Shown here: positions 1 to 5,916 of the stretch, piece after piece
Layout: each line of letters starts with the position of its first letter
How positions within the stretch are numbered: the first letter of the stretch is position 1
From: Nitrospiria bacterium
Lineage (GTDB): Bacteria; Nitrospirota; Nitrospiria; JACQBZ01
DNA length: 11,937 bases
Direction of reading: 5' to 3'
NCBI GenBank assembly: GCA_919901335.1
Contig: CAKKOZ010000150.1
Location: 4,409-16,345, forward strand
The notes under the pieces: generated by a model
The model's input: the letters and a program-made list of their open reading frames with translations, nothing else
Told to the model about the DNA's origin: nothing
Database searches by the model: none
Program-made: the position numbers and the translations under genes

Positions 1-1
1 G

Positions 2-115
2 ACCCTCGCGCGCTGGGTCGCACAGGCCGCCGCGGAAAAACAGGAAGCGCCCCCGCCGATCGATGGCCGGCTCCGCCAACGGATCGAAGAGGAACGGCAT
101 TCCCGTGAAGACTAA
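2..115 (+). CDS. C-terminal end of a probable cytochrome c maturation protein CcmH (partial)
   Basis: Only the last 37 codons are present, ending at TAA 113-115; the start lies outside the window. The visible peptide has an ARWVAQ stretch, then a charged tail containing RLRQRIEEER. Such an Arg/Glu-rich tail following a membrane segment is what CcmH/NrfF-type haem-lyase subunits usually end with. The call rests mainly on position: it ends 16 bases before ccmI and is followed by thioredoxin and ccdA genes, the usual companions of ccmF-ccmH. The Cys motif that would prove CcmH identity (LRCxxC) is not in the window, so another ccm-cluster protein remains possible. Confidence 0.55.
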   Translation, partial: TLARWVAQAAAEKQEAPPPIDGRLRQRIEEERHSRED

Positions 116-131
116 CTAAGGAATCGGACCC

Positions 132-1076
132 ATGGTGGCATTTTCGATCACAGCCGGCCTCATTCTCATCCTCGTTATCGTCGTGCTGGCTTACCCCTTA
201 TGGAATCAATCGGCCGATCCCATTCCCATGGGACTGGAAGCAACCGCGGATCAGGAGCGGATTGATTTTGAAATCGAAAAACAGACCCTCTTGAATTCAC
301 TGGCCGAGCTCGATCTCGACCTGGCTCAAAGCCGGCTCACCCCGTCCGATTTCGAACGTCTCAAGGCCGTGGATGAGCACCGGCTCGGCCGGATTTTAGA
401 AAAGATTGATTCGCTCCCCCAAAAGAAATCCGCCTCGCCGCCCTCGCCACTTCGGTCCGGACTTCAATCCCATGCCGCGATGAAATGGGCCGGGTCCGCC
501 GCGCTCAGCCTCCTGGTGATCGGAACCGCCGCAGGCATCTATGGATCCATTCATGGAAAGATCGGGCTGGAGGCGCAGAAACGGGTCGCAGAGCAGGGGA
601 CCGTTCCGGAATCTCAAGGAATGCCGAACCCGGCCGAAATGGTGGCGCGACTGGAGAAGCGTCTTCAGGAAAACCCAAACGACCTTCAGGGCCAGATCAT
701 GGCCGGGCGTTCTTATATAACACTGCAACGGATCGACGACGCCCGAAAGGCCTGGAGCAAGGTGGTTGAACTGGACTACGGCAACTACGAAGGCCATTTT
801 TTCATGGGATTAATCCAGATTCAGACCGCCTCTCCGGACGACCCAAAAAGTTCGCAGGAAGCCCTCAACCATTTCGAAACGGCCTTGGTCAAGATGCCGA
901 GAGATCCGGCCATGCTTTGGTACAAGGGCGTCGCACTGTTGCGTCTTAAACAATTCGCCTTGGTGGATAAAAGCTGGACCGAGGCGTTTCAGAATATGAC
1001 ACCGGGCACGGAAGACGCCGAGTTCGTGAAAAAGGCCCTCCAGAGCCTTCGCGCGGGCAGCCCCCCGATGCTTTGA
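132..1076 (+). CDS. ccmI: Cytochrome c maturation protein CcmI (TPR apocytochrome chaperone)
   Basis: A 314-residue membrane-anchored TPR protein of the c-type cytochrome maturation system I. In this family the C-terminal TPR domain binds the C-terminus of apocytochrome c and hands it to the CcmF/CcmH haem ligation complex on the periplasmic side. The sequence shows an N-terminal membrane helix (about residues 5-23), a cytoplasmic coiled-coil segment (about 38-95, with the LLNSLAELDLDLAQSRL heptad-like stretch typical of CcmI), a second membrane helix (about 118-140), and TPR units from about 165 to 308 (MVARLEKRLQENPNDLQG, then GRSYITLQRIDDARKAW). Length matches stand-alone CcmI proteins. 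An AAGGA-like sequence at 117-121 precedes the ATG at 132. It lies 16 bases behind the upstream partial gene and 28 bases ahead of the thioredoxin gene, so it is likely in one operon with both. Confidence 0.87.
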   Translation: MVAFSITAGLILILVIVVLAYPLWNQSADPIPMGLEATADQERIDFEIEKQTLLNSLAELDLDLAQSRLTPSDFERLKAVDEHRLGRILEKIDSLPQKKSASPPSPLRSGLQSHAAMKWAGSAALSLLVIGTAAGIYGSIHGKIGLEAQKRVAEQGTVPESQGMPNPAEMVARLEKRLQENPNDLQGQIMAGRSYITLQRIDDARKAWSKVVELDYGNYEGHFFMGLIQIQTASPDDPKSSQEALNHFETALVKMPRDPAMLWYKGVALLRLKQFALVDKSWTEAFQNMTPGTEDAEFVKKALQSLRAGSPPML

Positions 1077-1104
1077 GATCGGCCGTCAATCCGGAAAAAA
1101 ACCG

Positions 1105-1653
1105 ATGAAAAAGATCATCTATTCAGTTCTGGCTTCAAGCGCTCTCACGCTGCTTCTTATGGGTTGCGAGCAAACGACTCCCCATACCGGCGCAACCGCG
1201 ATTGCAAATGAGGAGGCCCCCAAGATCGGATACCTGGCGCCGAATTTCCGCCTGACCAATCTGCAGGGGGAGGAAGTCAGCATCGCCGGCCTGTCGGGAA
1301 AAGTGCTCTTCATTAATTTTTGGGCCACGTGGTGCGCGCCGTGCCTGGCCGAAATGCCGTCGATGGAAATCCTGTATCATGATTTCAAAGACGAAGGACT
1401 TGAAATGCTGGCCGTTTCGAGCGACGCCGAAGGCGCTTTGATCGTACAACCGTTTGCGCAGAAGCTGGAACTGACCTATCCGATCCTTCTGGACCCGGAC
1501 TACCGTGTGCATGACAAGTACCGGATTCAATCCGTCCCGACAACCATCCTGGTGGACCGAAACAGCGTCATCACCCATCGAATCGTGGGGGCGCGGAACT
1601 GGAACGACACCGCATCGCGGGACTTGATCGAAAAACTTCTAATGACCCGGTGA
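1105..1653 (+). CDS. TlpA/ResA-like lipoprotein thioredoxin of cytochrome c maturation
   Basis: A 182-residue thiol-disulfide oxidoreductase predicted to work outside the inner membrane. Residues 1-20 form a lipoprotein signal (MKK, then a hydrophobic run) ending in the lipobox LLMG-C21, so it is probably lipid-anchored. The thioredoxin fold spans about residues 42-180, with the active site WCAPC (C77 and C80) inside NFWATWCAPC and the cis-proline P145 in SVPTT. TlpA, ResA and CcmG/DsbE share this layout and reduce the CXXCH cysteines of apocytochromes before haem attachment. Its partner CcdA is encoded immediately downstream with overlapping or touching ends, which supports that role. Only a weak GGAAAA-type ribosome-binding site precedes the ATG. 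A general periplasmic reductase role cannot be excluded, so I give no symbol. Confidence 0.85.
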   Translation: MKKIIYSVLASSALTLLLMGCEQTTPHTGATAIANEEAPKIGYLAPNFRLTNLQGEEVSIAGLSGKVLFINFWATWCAPCLAEMPSMEILYHDFKDEGLEMLAVSSDAEGALIVQPFAQKLELTYPILLDPDYRVHDKYRIQSVPTTILVDRNSVITHRIVGARNWNDTASRDLIEKLLMTR

Positions 1654-2402
1654 CCATGCTCGAAGCGCCCCAAACCGTTTCATATACCATCGCGTTCATG
1701 GCCGGTTTTTTATCCTTTGTCTCACCGTGCGTCCTGCCGCTGGCGCCGTCCTACGTTTCCTACATCACGGGCCTGTCGCTTGAGCAACTGACCGATCCGA
1801 ACGGACAGAAACAAGTCCGATGGGTCACAATAAAACATTCGCTCCTTTTTATCCTCGGGTTCTCGCTCGTTTTTATTGCGTTCGGCGCGTCCGCCACGGC
1901 CGCTGGGCAGGCATTGTTCACCTACCAGGATATCCTTCGAAAGGCCGGAGGGATATTGATCATCCTATTCGGTCTTTATTTGATCGGCGTTTTTAAAATC
2001 CCTTTTTTAATGACCTACCGGCAGTACCAGTTTCAGAACCGGCCGGCGGGCGCGCTGGGGTCCGTCCTGATCGGCGTCGCCTTCGCAGCCGCCTGGACCC
2101 CCTGCGTCGGACCGATTCTGGGCACCATTCTCCTCTACGCCGGCACGACCCAATCGTTGACCGACGGGATTAAACTCCTCGCGGTTTACTCCATCGGACT
2201 CGGTCTCCCCTTTTTGGCCACGGCGCTGGGCGTGAACGCCTTCCTGGCCTCGTTTAAGAAAATAAAAGACTATTTGTGGATCGTCTCGCTGGTCAGCGGG
2301 ATACTCCTGATCGTGATCGGTGTCATGATCTTTACAAATTCCTTCCGGCTGCTGGCCGCCGGGCTGGCCCGCTACGGCATCGGATGGTCCGTTGGACAGT
2401 AA
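1650..2402 (+). CDS. ccdA: Cytochrome c biogenesis protein CcdA (transmembrane thiol reductant transporter)
   Basis: A 250-residue polytopic membrane protein of the CcdA/DsbD-beta family. It carries electrons from cytoplasmic thioredoxin to extracytoplasmic thioredoxins such as the one encoded just upstream. I count about six hydrophobic helices. The two family cysteines, each in a Pro-flanked motif, are present: SPCVLPL (C27, helix 1) and TPCVGPI (C152, helix 4). Length is typical of stand-alone CcdA. Two starts are possible. GTG at 1650 overlaps the thioredoxin stop codon (TGA 1651-1653), suggesting translational coupling. ATG at 1656 begins two codons later and 2 bases after that stop. I kept the GTG, but the ATG is equally plausible and changes only two residues. 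Confidence 0.92.
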   Translation: MTMLEAPQTVSYTIAFMAGFLSFVSPCVLPLAPSYVSYITGLSLEQLTDPNGQKQVRWVTIKHSLLFILGFSLVFIAFGASATAAGQALFTYQDILRKAGGILIILFGLYLIGVFKIPFLMTYRQYQFQNRPAGALGSVLIGVAFAAAWTPCVGPILGTILLYAGTTQSLTDGIKLLAVYSIGLGLPFLATALGVNAFLASFKKIKDYLWIVSLVSGILLIVIGVMIFTNSFRLLAAGLARYGIGWSVGQ

Positions 2403-2408
2403 CCCGCC

Positions 2409-2507
2409 ATGACGTTCCCACCCATGCATCGGGCCTGTCTGGCATTGGCTCTGATGCTGCTCAGCCCGCCGATGATCTTCGCGGATTCATTATCCGTCCG
2501 CCCGTGA
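2409..2507 (+). CDS. 32-codon signal-peptide-like mini-ORF between ccdA and rnhC (possible gene remnant)
   Basis: An open frame from ATG 2409 to TGA 2505-2507 encodes 32 residues with signal peptide architecture: a short n-region (MTFPPMHR), a hydrophobic core (ACLALALMLL), and a likely cleavage site after IFA, followed by only DSLSVRP and the stop. It starts 6 bases after the ccdA stop, and its TGA overlaps the GTG at 2504 of the RNase HIII gene, so it fits exactly into the operon spacing. No clear Shine-Dalgarno sequence precedes it. Two readings are possible: a truncated remnant of a secreted-protein gene whose body was lost when the RNase HIII gene came to lie here, or a functional leader whose translation couples ccdA to rnhC. 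I cannot assign a function, and a chance ORF is possible. Confidence 0.4.
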   Translation: MTFPPMHRACLALALMLLSPPMIFADSLSVRP

Positions 2508-3166
2508 AACCGATATCCATTAAAGATTCATGGATCGGCCTGGACGAATCCGGAAAGGGGGATTATTTCGGACCGCTGGTGGTGGCCGGCGTTCAAGTGG
2601 ATACGGAGCTTTCCGCACGGCTCACGGCCTGGGGCGTCAAAGACAGCAAGCGACTCTCGGATAAACGGATTCTGGATCTGGAACCGATGATCCGACAGGC
2701 CTGCCCCCATTCGATCGTGGCGATCGGGCCGGAGCGATACAACGAGCTATACGCAAAGATACAAAATTTAAATAAGCTGCTGGCCTGGGCGCATGCCCGG
2801 ACGCTTGAAAATCTCCTGTCGGAGCGAGCATCTCCACGGGCCATCGCCGATCAGTTCGGCGATGAGCGGTTTATCAAAAACGCCCTGTTGGAAAAAGGCC
2901 GGCAGATCGCGCTGGAGCAACGCCCCCAAGCGGAGGAGGATCCGGCCGTGGCCGCGGCCTCGATCCTGGCCCGAGCGGAATTTTTGAAACGATTAAAACG
3001 GCTGTCGGAAGAACATCAGATGGACCTGCCCAAAGGGGCATCGGATCGGGTCCGGGAAGCGGCGGTTAGACTGGTCAGGGAAACGTCGGCCGAGGCATTA
3101 AAAAAAGTGGCCAAGTGGCATTTCAAGACGACGCAGCAGGTGCTTGAGGCGAGCCGGCCTCGTTGA
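2504..3166 (+). CDS. rnhC: Ribonuclease HIII-like protein, catalytic domain only
   Basis: A 220-residue type 2 RNase H that would cleave the RNA strand of RNA-DNA hybrids in the cytoplasm. The N-terminal motif GLDESGKGDYFGPLVVAG is of HIII type (DExGKGDxFGP) rather than the DEAGRGxLAGP of RNase HII. Other family blocks are VKDSKRLSD (45-53), NLNKLLAWAH (88-97) and DPAVAAASILAR (146-157). By alignment from memory with the Bacillus enzyme, the four acidic active-site residues would be D14, E15, D116 and D120. The N-terminal TBP-like substrate-binding domain of Bacillus RNase HIII (about 80-90 residues) is missing; the frame stays open upstream, but only across ccdA in another frame. GTG 2504 is the only sensible start; it lacks a Shine-Dalgarno and overlaps the stop of the mini-ORF. 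Its 3' end overlaps the convergent zinc-ribbon gene by 44 bases. Confidence 0.85.
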   Translation: MKPISIKDSWIGLDESGKGDYFGPLVVAGVQVDTELSARLTAWGVKDSKRLSDKRILDLEPMIRQACPHSIVAIGPERYNELYAKIQNLNKLLAWAHARTLENLLSERASPRAIADQFGDERFIKNALLEKGRQIALEQRPQAEEDPAVAAASILARAEFLKRLKRLSEEHQMDLPKGASDRVREAAVRLVRETSAEALKKVAKWHFKTTQQVLEASRPR

Positions 3167-3908
3167 TCGCCGCCGGCGGTTCCACCGAAGAAGGCCAGTA
3201 GAGGATCCGCTGGCATTGAGAGCAGGTCAGGATGCGCTGCCGGGCCCTCACCTCGGTGATCATTTGCGGCGGAATGTTCATGTGGCATCCGCCGCAGATT
3301 CCATGCCGGATCGGAACCACGGCCCATGCCCGGTGAAGGCTTTTAATCTTCTGGTACATCTTCAGCAGCTTTGGGTCAACGGCCGGGACGATCACCTCCC
3401 GCTCCTTCTCCACGCCCCCCCCCTCGGCTTTCAACGCCTCGGACTGTTTTTCCAATTGCTGCTGCTCCGACTCGAATTTTTGCTCGGCCGCCTTGACCGT
3501 CTGGGCCAGCTCGGTCTCCTTGCGTTTGTAAAGATCGAGCCGCTCCATCAGTGCCAGCAACTCTTCCTCCACCCGGCCTTTTTCAACTTTAAAGGCCTCA
3601 ATTTCCTGTAGGTGAGCCTGGTACTCTTTGTTGGTTTTTATCTCATTCTGGCGATTACGGGCTTTCGAGAGCCGTTCCTCGCAGGTCTCGAGATCCCGTT
3701 CCTTTTCCCGCTTGCGCTGATTACAGGTCTCCCCTTCGGCATGGTTCTGAGCAAGCTGGCTCTGGGTTTCGACCATGAATCTTCGGGCGGTTTCGATTCG
3801 TTCAGGAATACGGGCCATCTCGCCCTTTAGGATAACCAAGCGGTTGTCAATCTCTTGAAGACGGACGAGCTGCTCCAGTTGATCTTTCAAACCCGTTTCC
3901 TCTGACAC
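3123..3908 (-). CDS. Coiled-coil protein with C-terminal C4 zinc ribbon (COG1579/DUF164 type)
   Basis: A 261-residue cytoplasmic protein of unknown exact function. Residues about 8-175 form a long, highly charged helical hairpin with heptad character and the family motif KTNKEYQAHLQEIE (91-104). A C4 zinc ribbon follows: CGGC (C205, C208) and CSQC (C229, C232), with NIPPQ between. Members of this family are widespread in bacteria and are often proposed to bind nucleic acid or act in envelope or translation-related processes; none of that is shown here. The frame is open back to GTG 3929, but that codon lies inside the tRNA-Ile gene. GTG 3908 has a GAGGAG ribosome-binding site at 3920-3915 with 6-base spacing and is the better start. 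The last 44 bases overlap the end of the convergent RNase HIII gene; the Ala/Pro-rich C-terminal tail is the part in the overlap. Confidence 0.85.
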   Translation of the reverse strand: MSEETGLKDQLEQLVRLQEIDNRLVILKGEMARIPERIETARRFMVETQSQLAQNHAEGETCNQRKREKERDLETCEERLSKARNRQNEIKTNKEYQAHLQEIEAFKVEKGRVEEELLALMERLDLYKRKETELAQTVKAAEQKFESEQQQLEKQSEALKAEGGGVEKEREVIVPAVDPKLLKMYQKIKSLHRAWAVVPIRHGICGGCHMNIPPQMITEVRARQRILTCSQCQRILYWPSSVEPPAAINEAGSPQAPAASS

Positions 3909-3914
3909 TCGGAT

Positions 3915-3920
3915 CTCCTC
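3915..3920 (-). promoter_or_regulatory. Ribosome-binding site of the zinc-ribbon gene, abutting the tRNA-Ile 3' end
   Basis: GAGGAG on the - strand begins at the very next base after A73 of the tRNA (3921) and stands 6 bases from GTG 3908. It decides the start codon, because the longer frame would begin inside the tRNA. Confidence 0.75.
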
Positions 3921-3993
3921 TGGGCCCACCTGGGATCGAACCAGGCACCTGACCCTTATAAGGGGTCTGCTCTGCCAAATGAGCTATGGGCCC
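3921..3993 (-). tRNA. tRNA-Ile with anticodon UAU
   Basis: A complete 73-base cloverleaf. The acceptor stem is GGGCCCA/TGGGCCC with all 7 pairs Watson-Crick, the D stem GCTC/GAGC, the anticodon stem GACCC/GGGTC, the loop CTTATAA, the T stem CCTGG/CCAGG with loop TTCGATC, and the discriminator A73. The anticodon at 34-36 reads TAT, for AUA codons. A37, A38 and A73 match known isoleucine identity bases, and the loop equals that of common tRNA-Ile(GAU) except for base 34. CCA is not encoded. It sits 36 bases after rpoD and directly before the zinc-ribbon gene, with no promoter of its own that I can find, so it is probably cut out of the rpoD transcript. Most bacteria read AUA with a lysidine-modified CAU tRNA, so a UAU anticodon is uncommon. 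Confidence 0.95.
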
Positions 3994-4029
3994 AAATATG
4001 AAAGTTCAAATCTCAAAAGGGGCGCCCCA

Positions 4030-5853
4030 TTACAGGCTTTCCACAAAGCTCTTCAATTTTTTGCTCCGGCTGGGATGGCGCAGTTTTCGCAGGGCCTTGG
4101 CCTCGATCTGGCGAATCCGCTCGCGGGTCACTTCAAAATCCCGCCCCACTTCCTCAAGGGTGTGGTCGGTGTTCTCCCCGATCCCGAACCGCTTGCGCAA
4201 AACTCGTTCTTCCCGCGGCGTCAGCGTTTGAAGGATACTCGTAATCCGGCGCTGAAGGTCGTATCGAATCGCAGCCTCGATGGGCGAAACCGCCTTTTTG
4301 TCCTCGATGAAATCTCCCAGATGGCTGTCTTCTTCCTCTCCAATCGGCGTTTCCAGCGAGATGGGCTCCTTTGCGATCTTCAGAATCTTCCGGACCTTCT
4401 CGATGGGGAGATCCATCTTCTCGCCGATCTCTTCCGGCATCGGCTCACGCCCGAGCTCCTGGACCAGATGCCGGGAGGTGCGGATCAGCTTATTGATCGT
4501 TTCGATCATATGAACCGGAATCCGAATCGTTCGGGCCTGATCGGCGATGGCCCGCGTGATCGCCTGCCGGATCCACCAGGTCGCGTAGGTGCTGAACTTG
4601 TAGCCCCGTTTGTACTCAAATTTATCCACGGCCTTCATCAGACCGATATTGCCTTCCTGGATCAGGTCCAGGAATTGGAGCCCGCGGTTGGTATACTTTT
4701 TTGCAATGCTGACCACCAACCGCAGGTTGGCCTCCACGAGATCGGTCTTGCCGGATTTGATCTTGCTCTCACCCTGTTCCAGAAGTTTTACGGCCTCCTT
4801 GATTTCTTCGGCCGTGACCATGGCCACGGCCTCCGCCGCCCGGATTTTCTTCCGCGCTTCCCGGTAAATCCGGTCGAGATCATGGAGCACCTCAACGGAG
4901 AGACCGGTTTTCCGTCGAACGGATTTCAGGCCGATCGGGCCCCTCCCGATTTTCTTCAAGACCAGGAGGCCTTCTTCACCCGAAACCCCCAAACGGCGTC
5001 TGCCGTTGGTGATCTCACGTTCGGCCTGAAGGATATTGGCCGCGAGAGCCTTGACCTGGCCGGTCATCCTCTCGATCAACGCCGGGTGCAGATTGACCTG
5101 TTCGGTTTTCTCGGCGATCTGGGATTTGATCTCGCGAAGCTGGCCCTTGATCTTCCGGCGGTGGGCCTGATCGGAGCCGGCCCGCTTCAACCGTTGATAC
5201 GCCCGCATCAGATCCCGGTAGGGGCTCCCCATCTTTGAAATGGCCTCCAGAGTGCGGGCGGTGAGCTCCGCGTCATCCTGTTCCTGAGCCACCCCCTCCT
5301 CGTCGAACTCTTCGTCAAAGGCCGAGACCACTTCCCGGATGCTGATCTTTCCATGCCGGAGTTTTTCCCCCAGCGACAGAAGGTCTTTGATGATCATCGG
5401 CGTCCCGAAGACGACCGCGGCCACATCCTTTTCCCCCTCCTCGATCTTTTTCGCGATCGTGATCTCGCCTTCCCGGGACAGCAAAGGGACGCTGCCCATC
5501 TCCTTCAGATACAACCGAACCGGATCGGCGGTTCGACTCAGGACGCCGGGCGTCAGGTCAATCTCCTTGACCTTCTCTTCCTCTTCGCCCTCCTCTTCCG
5601 CTTCCTCCAGCCCCTTAAACCCCTCCCGTTCCTCCTCGGGCTCCGCCATCATTTTCTGATAGCGCTCTTCCTCCGGAGTATCGATGATCTCGATATCCAT
5701 CTCCCCGAACATCATCATGAGGTTGTCGATCTGTTCGGACGAGACCATGTCCGCCGGAAGGGCATTGTTCAACTCATCGTACGTCAGGTATCCCTTCTCC
5801 TTGCCCAGCGATATTAATTGTTTGACTTCATCCACTTTCTCATCTTTGGCCAT
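4030..5853 (-). CDS. rpoD: RNA polymerase primary sigma factor RpoD (sigma-70/SigA)
   Basis: The 607-residue housekeeping sigma factor. Region 1.1 is at about residues 5-60, followed by an acidic linker very rich in Glu (about 61-98). Region 1.2 is at about 108-140 (DPVRLYLKEMG). A non-conserved region then runs to about 365. Regions 2.1-2.4 lie at about 372-450 (ANLRLVVSIAKKYTNRG, FLDLIQEGNIGLMKAV, YKFSTYATWWIRQAITRAI), region 3 at about 450-525, and region 4 at about 530-605. The region 4.2 helix-turn-helix is at about 565-592 (TLEEVGRDFEVTRERIRQIE). Region 2.4 is of standard sigma-70 type, in agreement with the consensus promoters in this window. The frame extends 10 codons further to ATG 5883, but ATG 5853 has an AGGAGG ribosome-binding site 4 bases upstream and begins at the family's usual region 1.1. 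It lies 63 bases behind dnaG in the same operon. Confidence 0.98.
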   Translation of the reverse strand: MAKDEKVDEVKQLISLGKEKGYLTYDELNNALPADMVSSEQIDNLMMMFGEMDIEIIDTPEEERYQKMMAEPEEEREGFKGLEEAEEEGEEEEKVKEIDLTPGVLSRTADPVRLYLKEMGSVPLLSREGEITIAKKIEEGEKDVAAVVFGTPMIIKDLLSLGEKLRHGKISIREVVSAFDEEFDEEGVAQEQDDAELTARTLEAISKMGSPYRDLMRAYQRLKRAGSDQAHRRKIKGQLREIKSQIAEKTEQVNLHPALIERMTGQVKALAANILQAEREITNGRRRLGVSGEEGLLVLKKIGRGPIGLKSVRRKTGLSVEVLHDLDRIYREARKKIRAAEAVAMVTAEEIKEAVKLLEQGESKIKSGKTDLVEANLRLVVSIAKKYTNRGLQFLDLIQEGNIGLMKAVDKFEYKRGYKFSTYATWWIRQAITRAIADQARTIRIPVHMIETINKLIRTSRHLVQELGREPMPEEIGEKMDLPIEKVRKILKIAKEPISLETPIGEEEDSHLGDFIEDKKAVSPIEAAIRYDLQRRITSILQTLTPREERVLRKRFGIGENTDHTLEEVGRDFEVTRERIRQIEAKALRKLRHPSRSKKLKSFVESL

Positions 5854-5857
5854 GAAA

Positions 5858-5863
5858 CCTCCT
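5858..5863 (-). promoter_or_regulatory. Strong ribosome-binding site of rpoD
   Basis: A perfect AGGAGG on the - strand is followed by TTTC and then ATG 5853. It favours this start over the in-frame ATG 30 bases upstream. Confidence 0.8.
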
Positions 5864-5916
5864 GCGGGACGATCTTCGTCCATCCGCCATTAAATCATCT
5901 CGAGCGATGTCGCCTT

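Noticed and set aside
2276..2503. N-terminal extension of the RNase HIII frame back into ccdA
   Set aside because: It would read through the ccdA 3' end in another frame, contains no family domain, and the conserved part begins just after GTG 2504.
3909..3929. Start of the zinc-ribbon gene at GTG 3929
   Set aside because: That codon is within the tRNA-Ile acceptor and T-arm end; the next GTG (3908) has a proper ribosome-binding site.
4019..4028. GGGGCGCCCC palindrome between rpoD and the tRNA as a terminator
   Set aside because: A perfect 10-base palindrome leaves at most a 3-pair stem with a 4-base loop, and only four U follow on the - strand. The tRNA has no promoter of its own, so transcription must continue.
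3979..5238. A 419-codon open frame on the + strand opposite rpoD
   Set aside because: It is a mirror of the rpoD coding frame, rich in Leu, Pro, Arg and His without domain logic; the - strand protein is unmistakably a sigma factor.
5557..5662. Purine/pyrimidine-skewed tract as a repeat or regulatory element
   Set aside because: It is the Glu-rich acidic linker of RpoD encoded by GAG/GAA codons, a usual feature of primary sigma factors.
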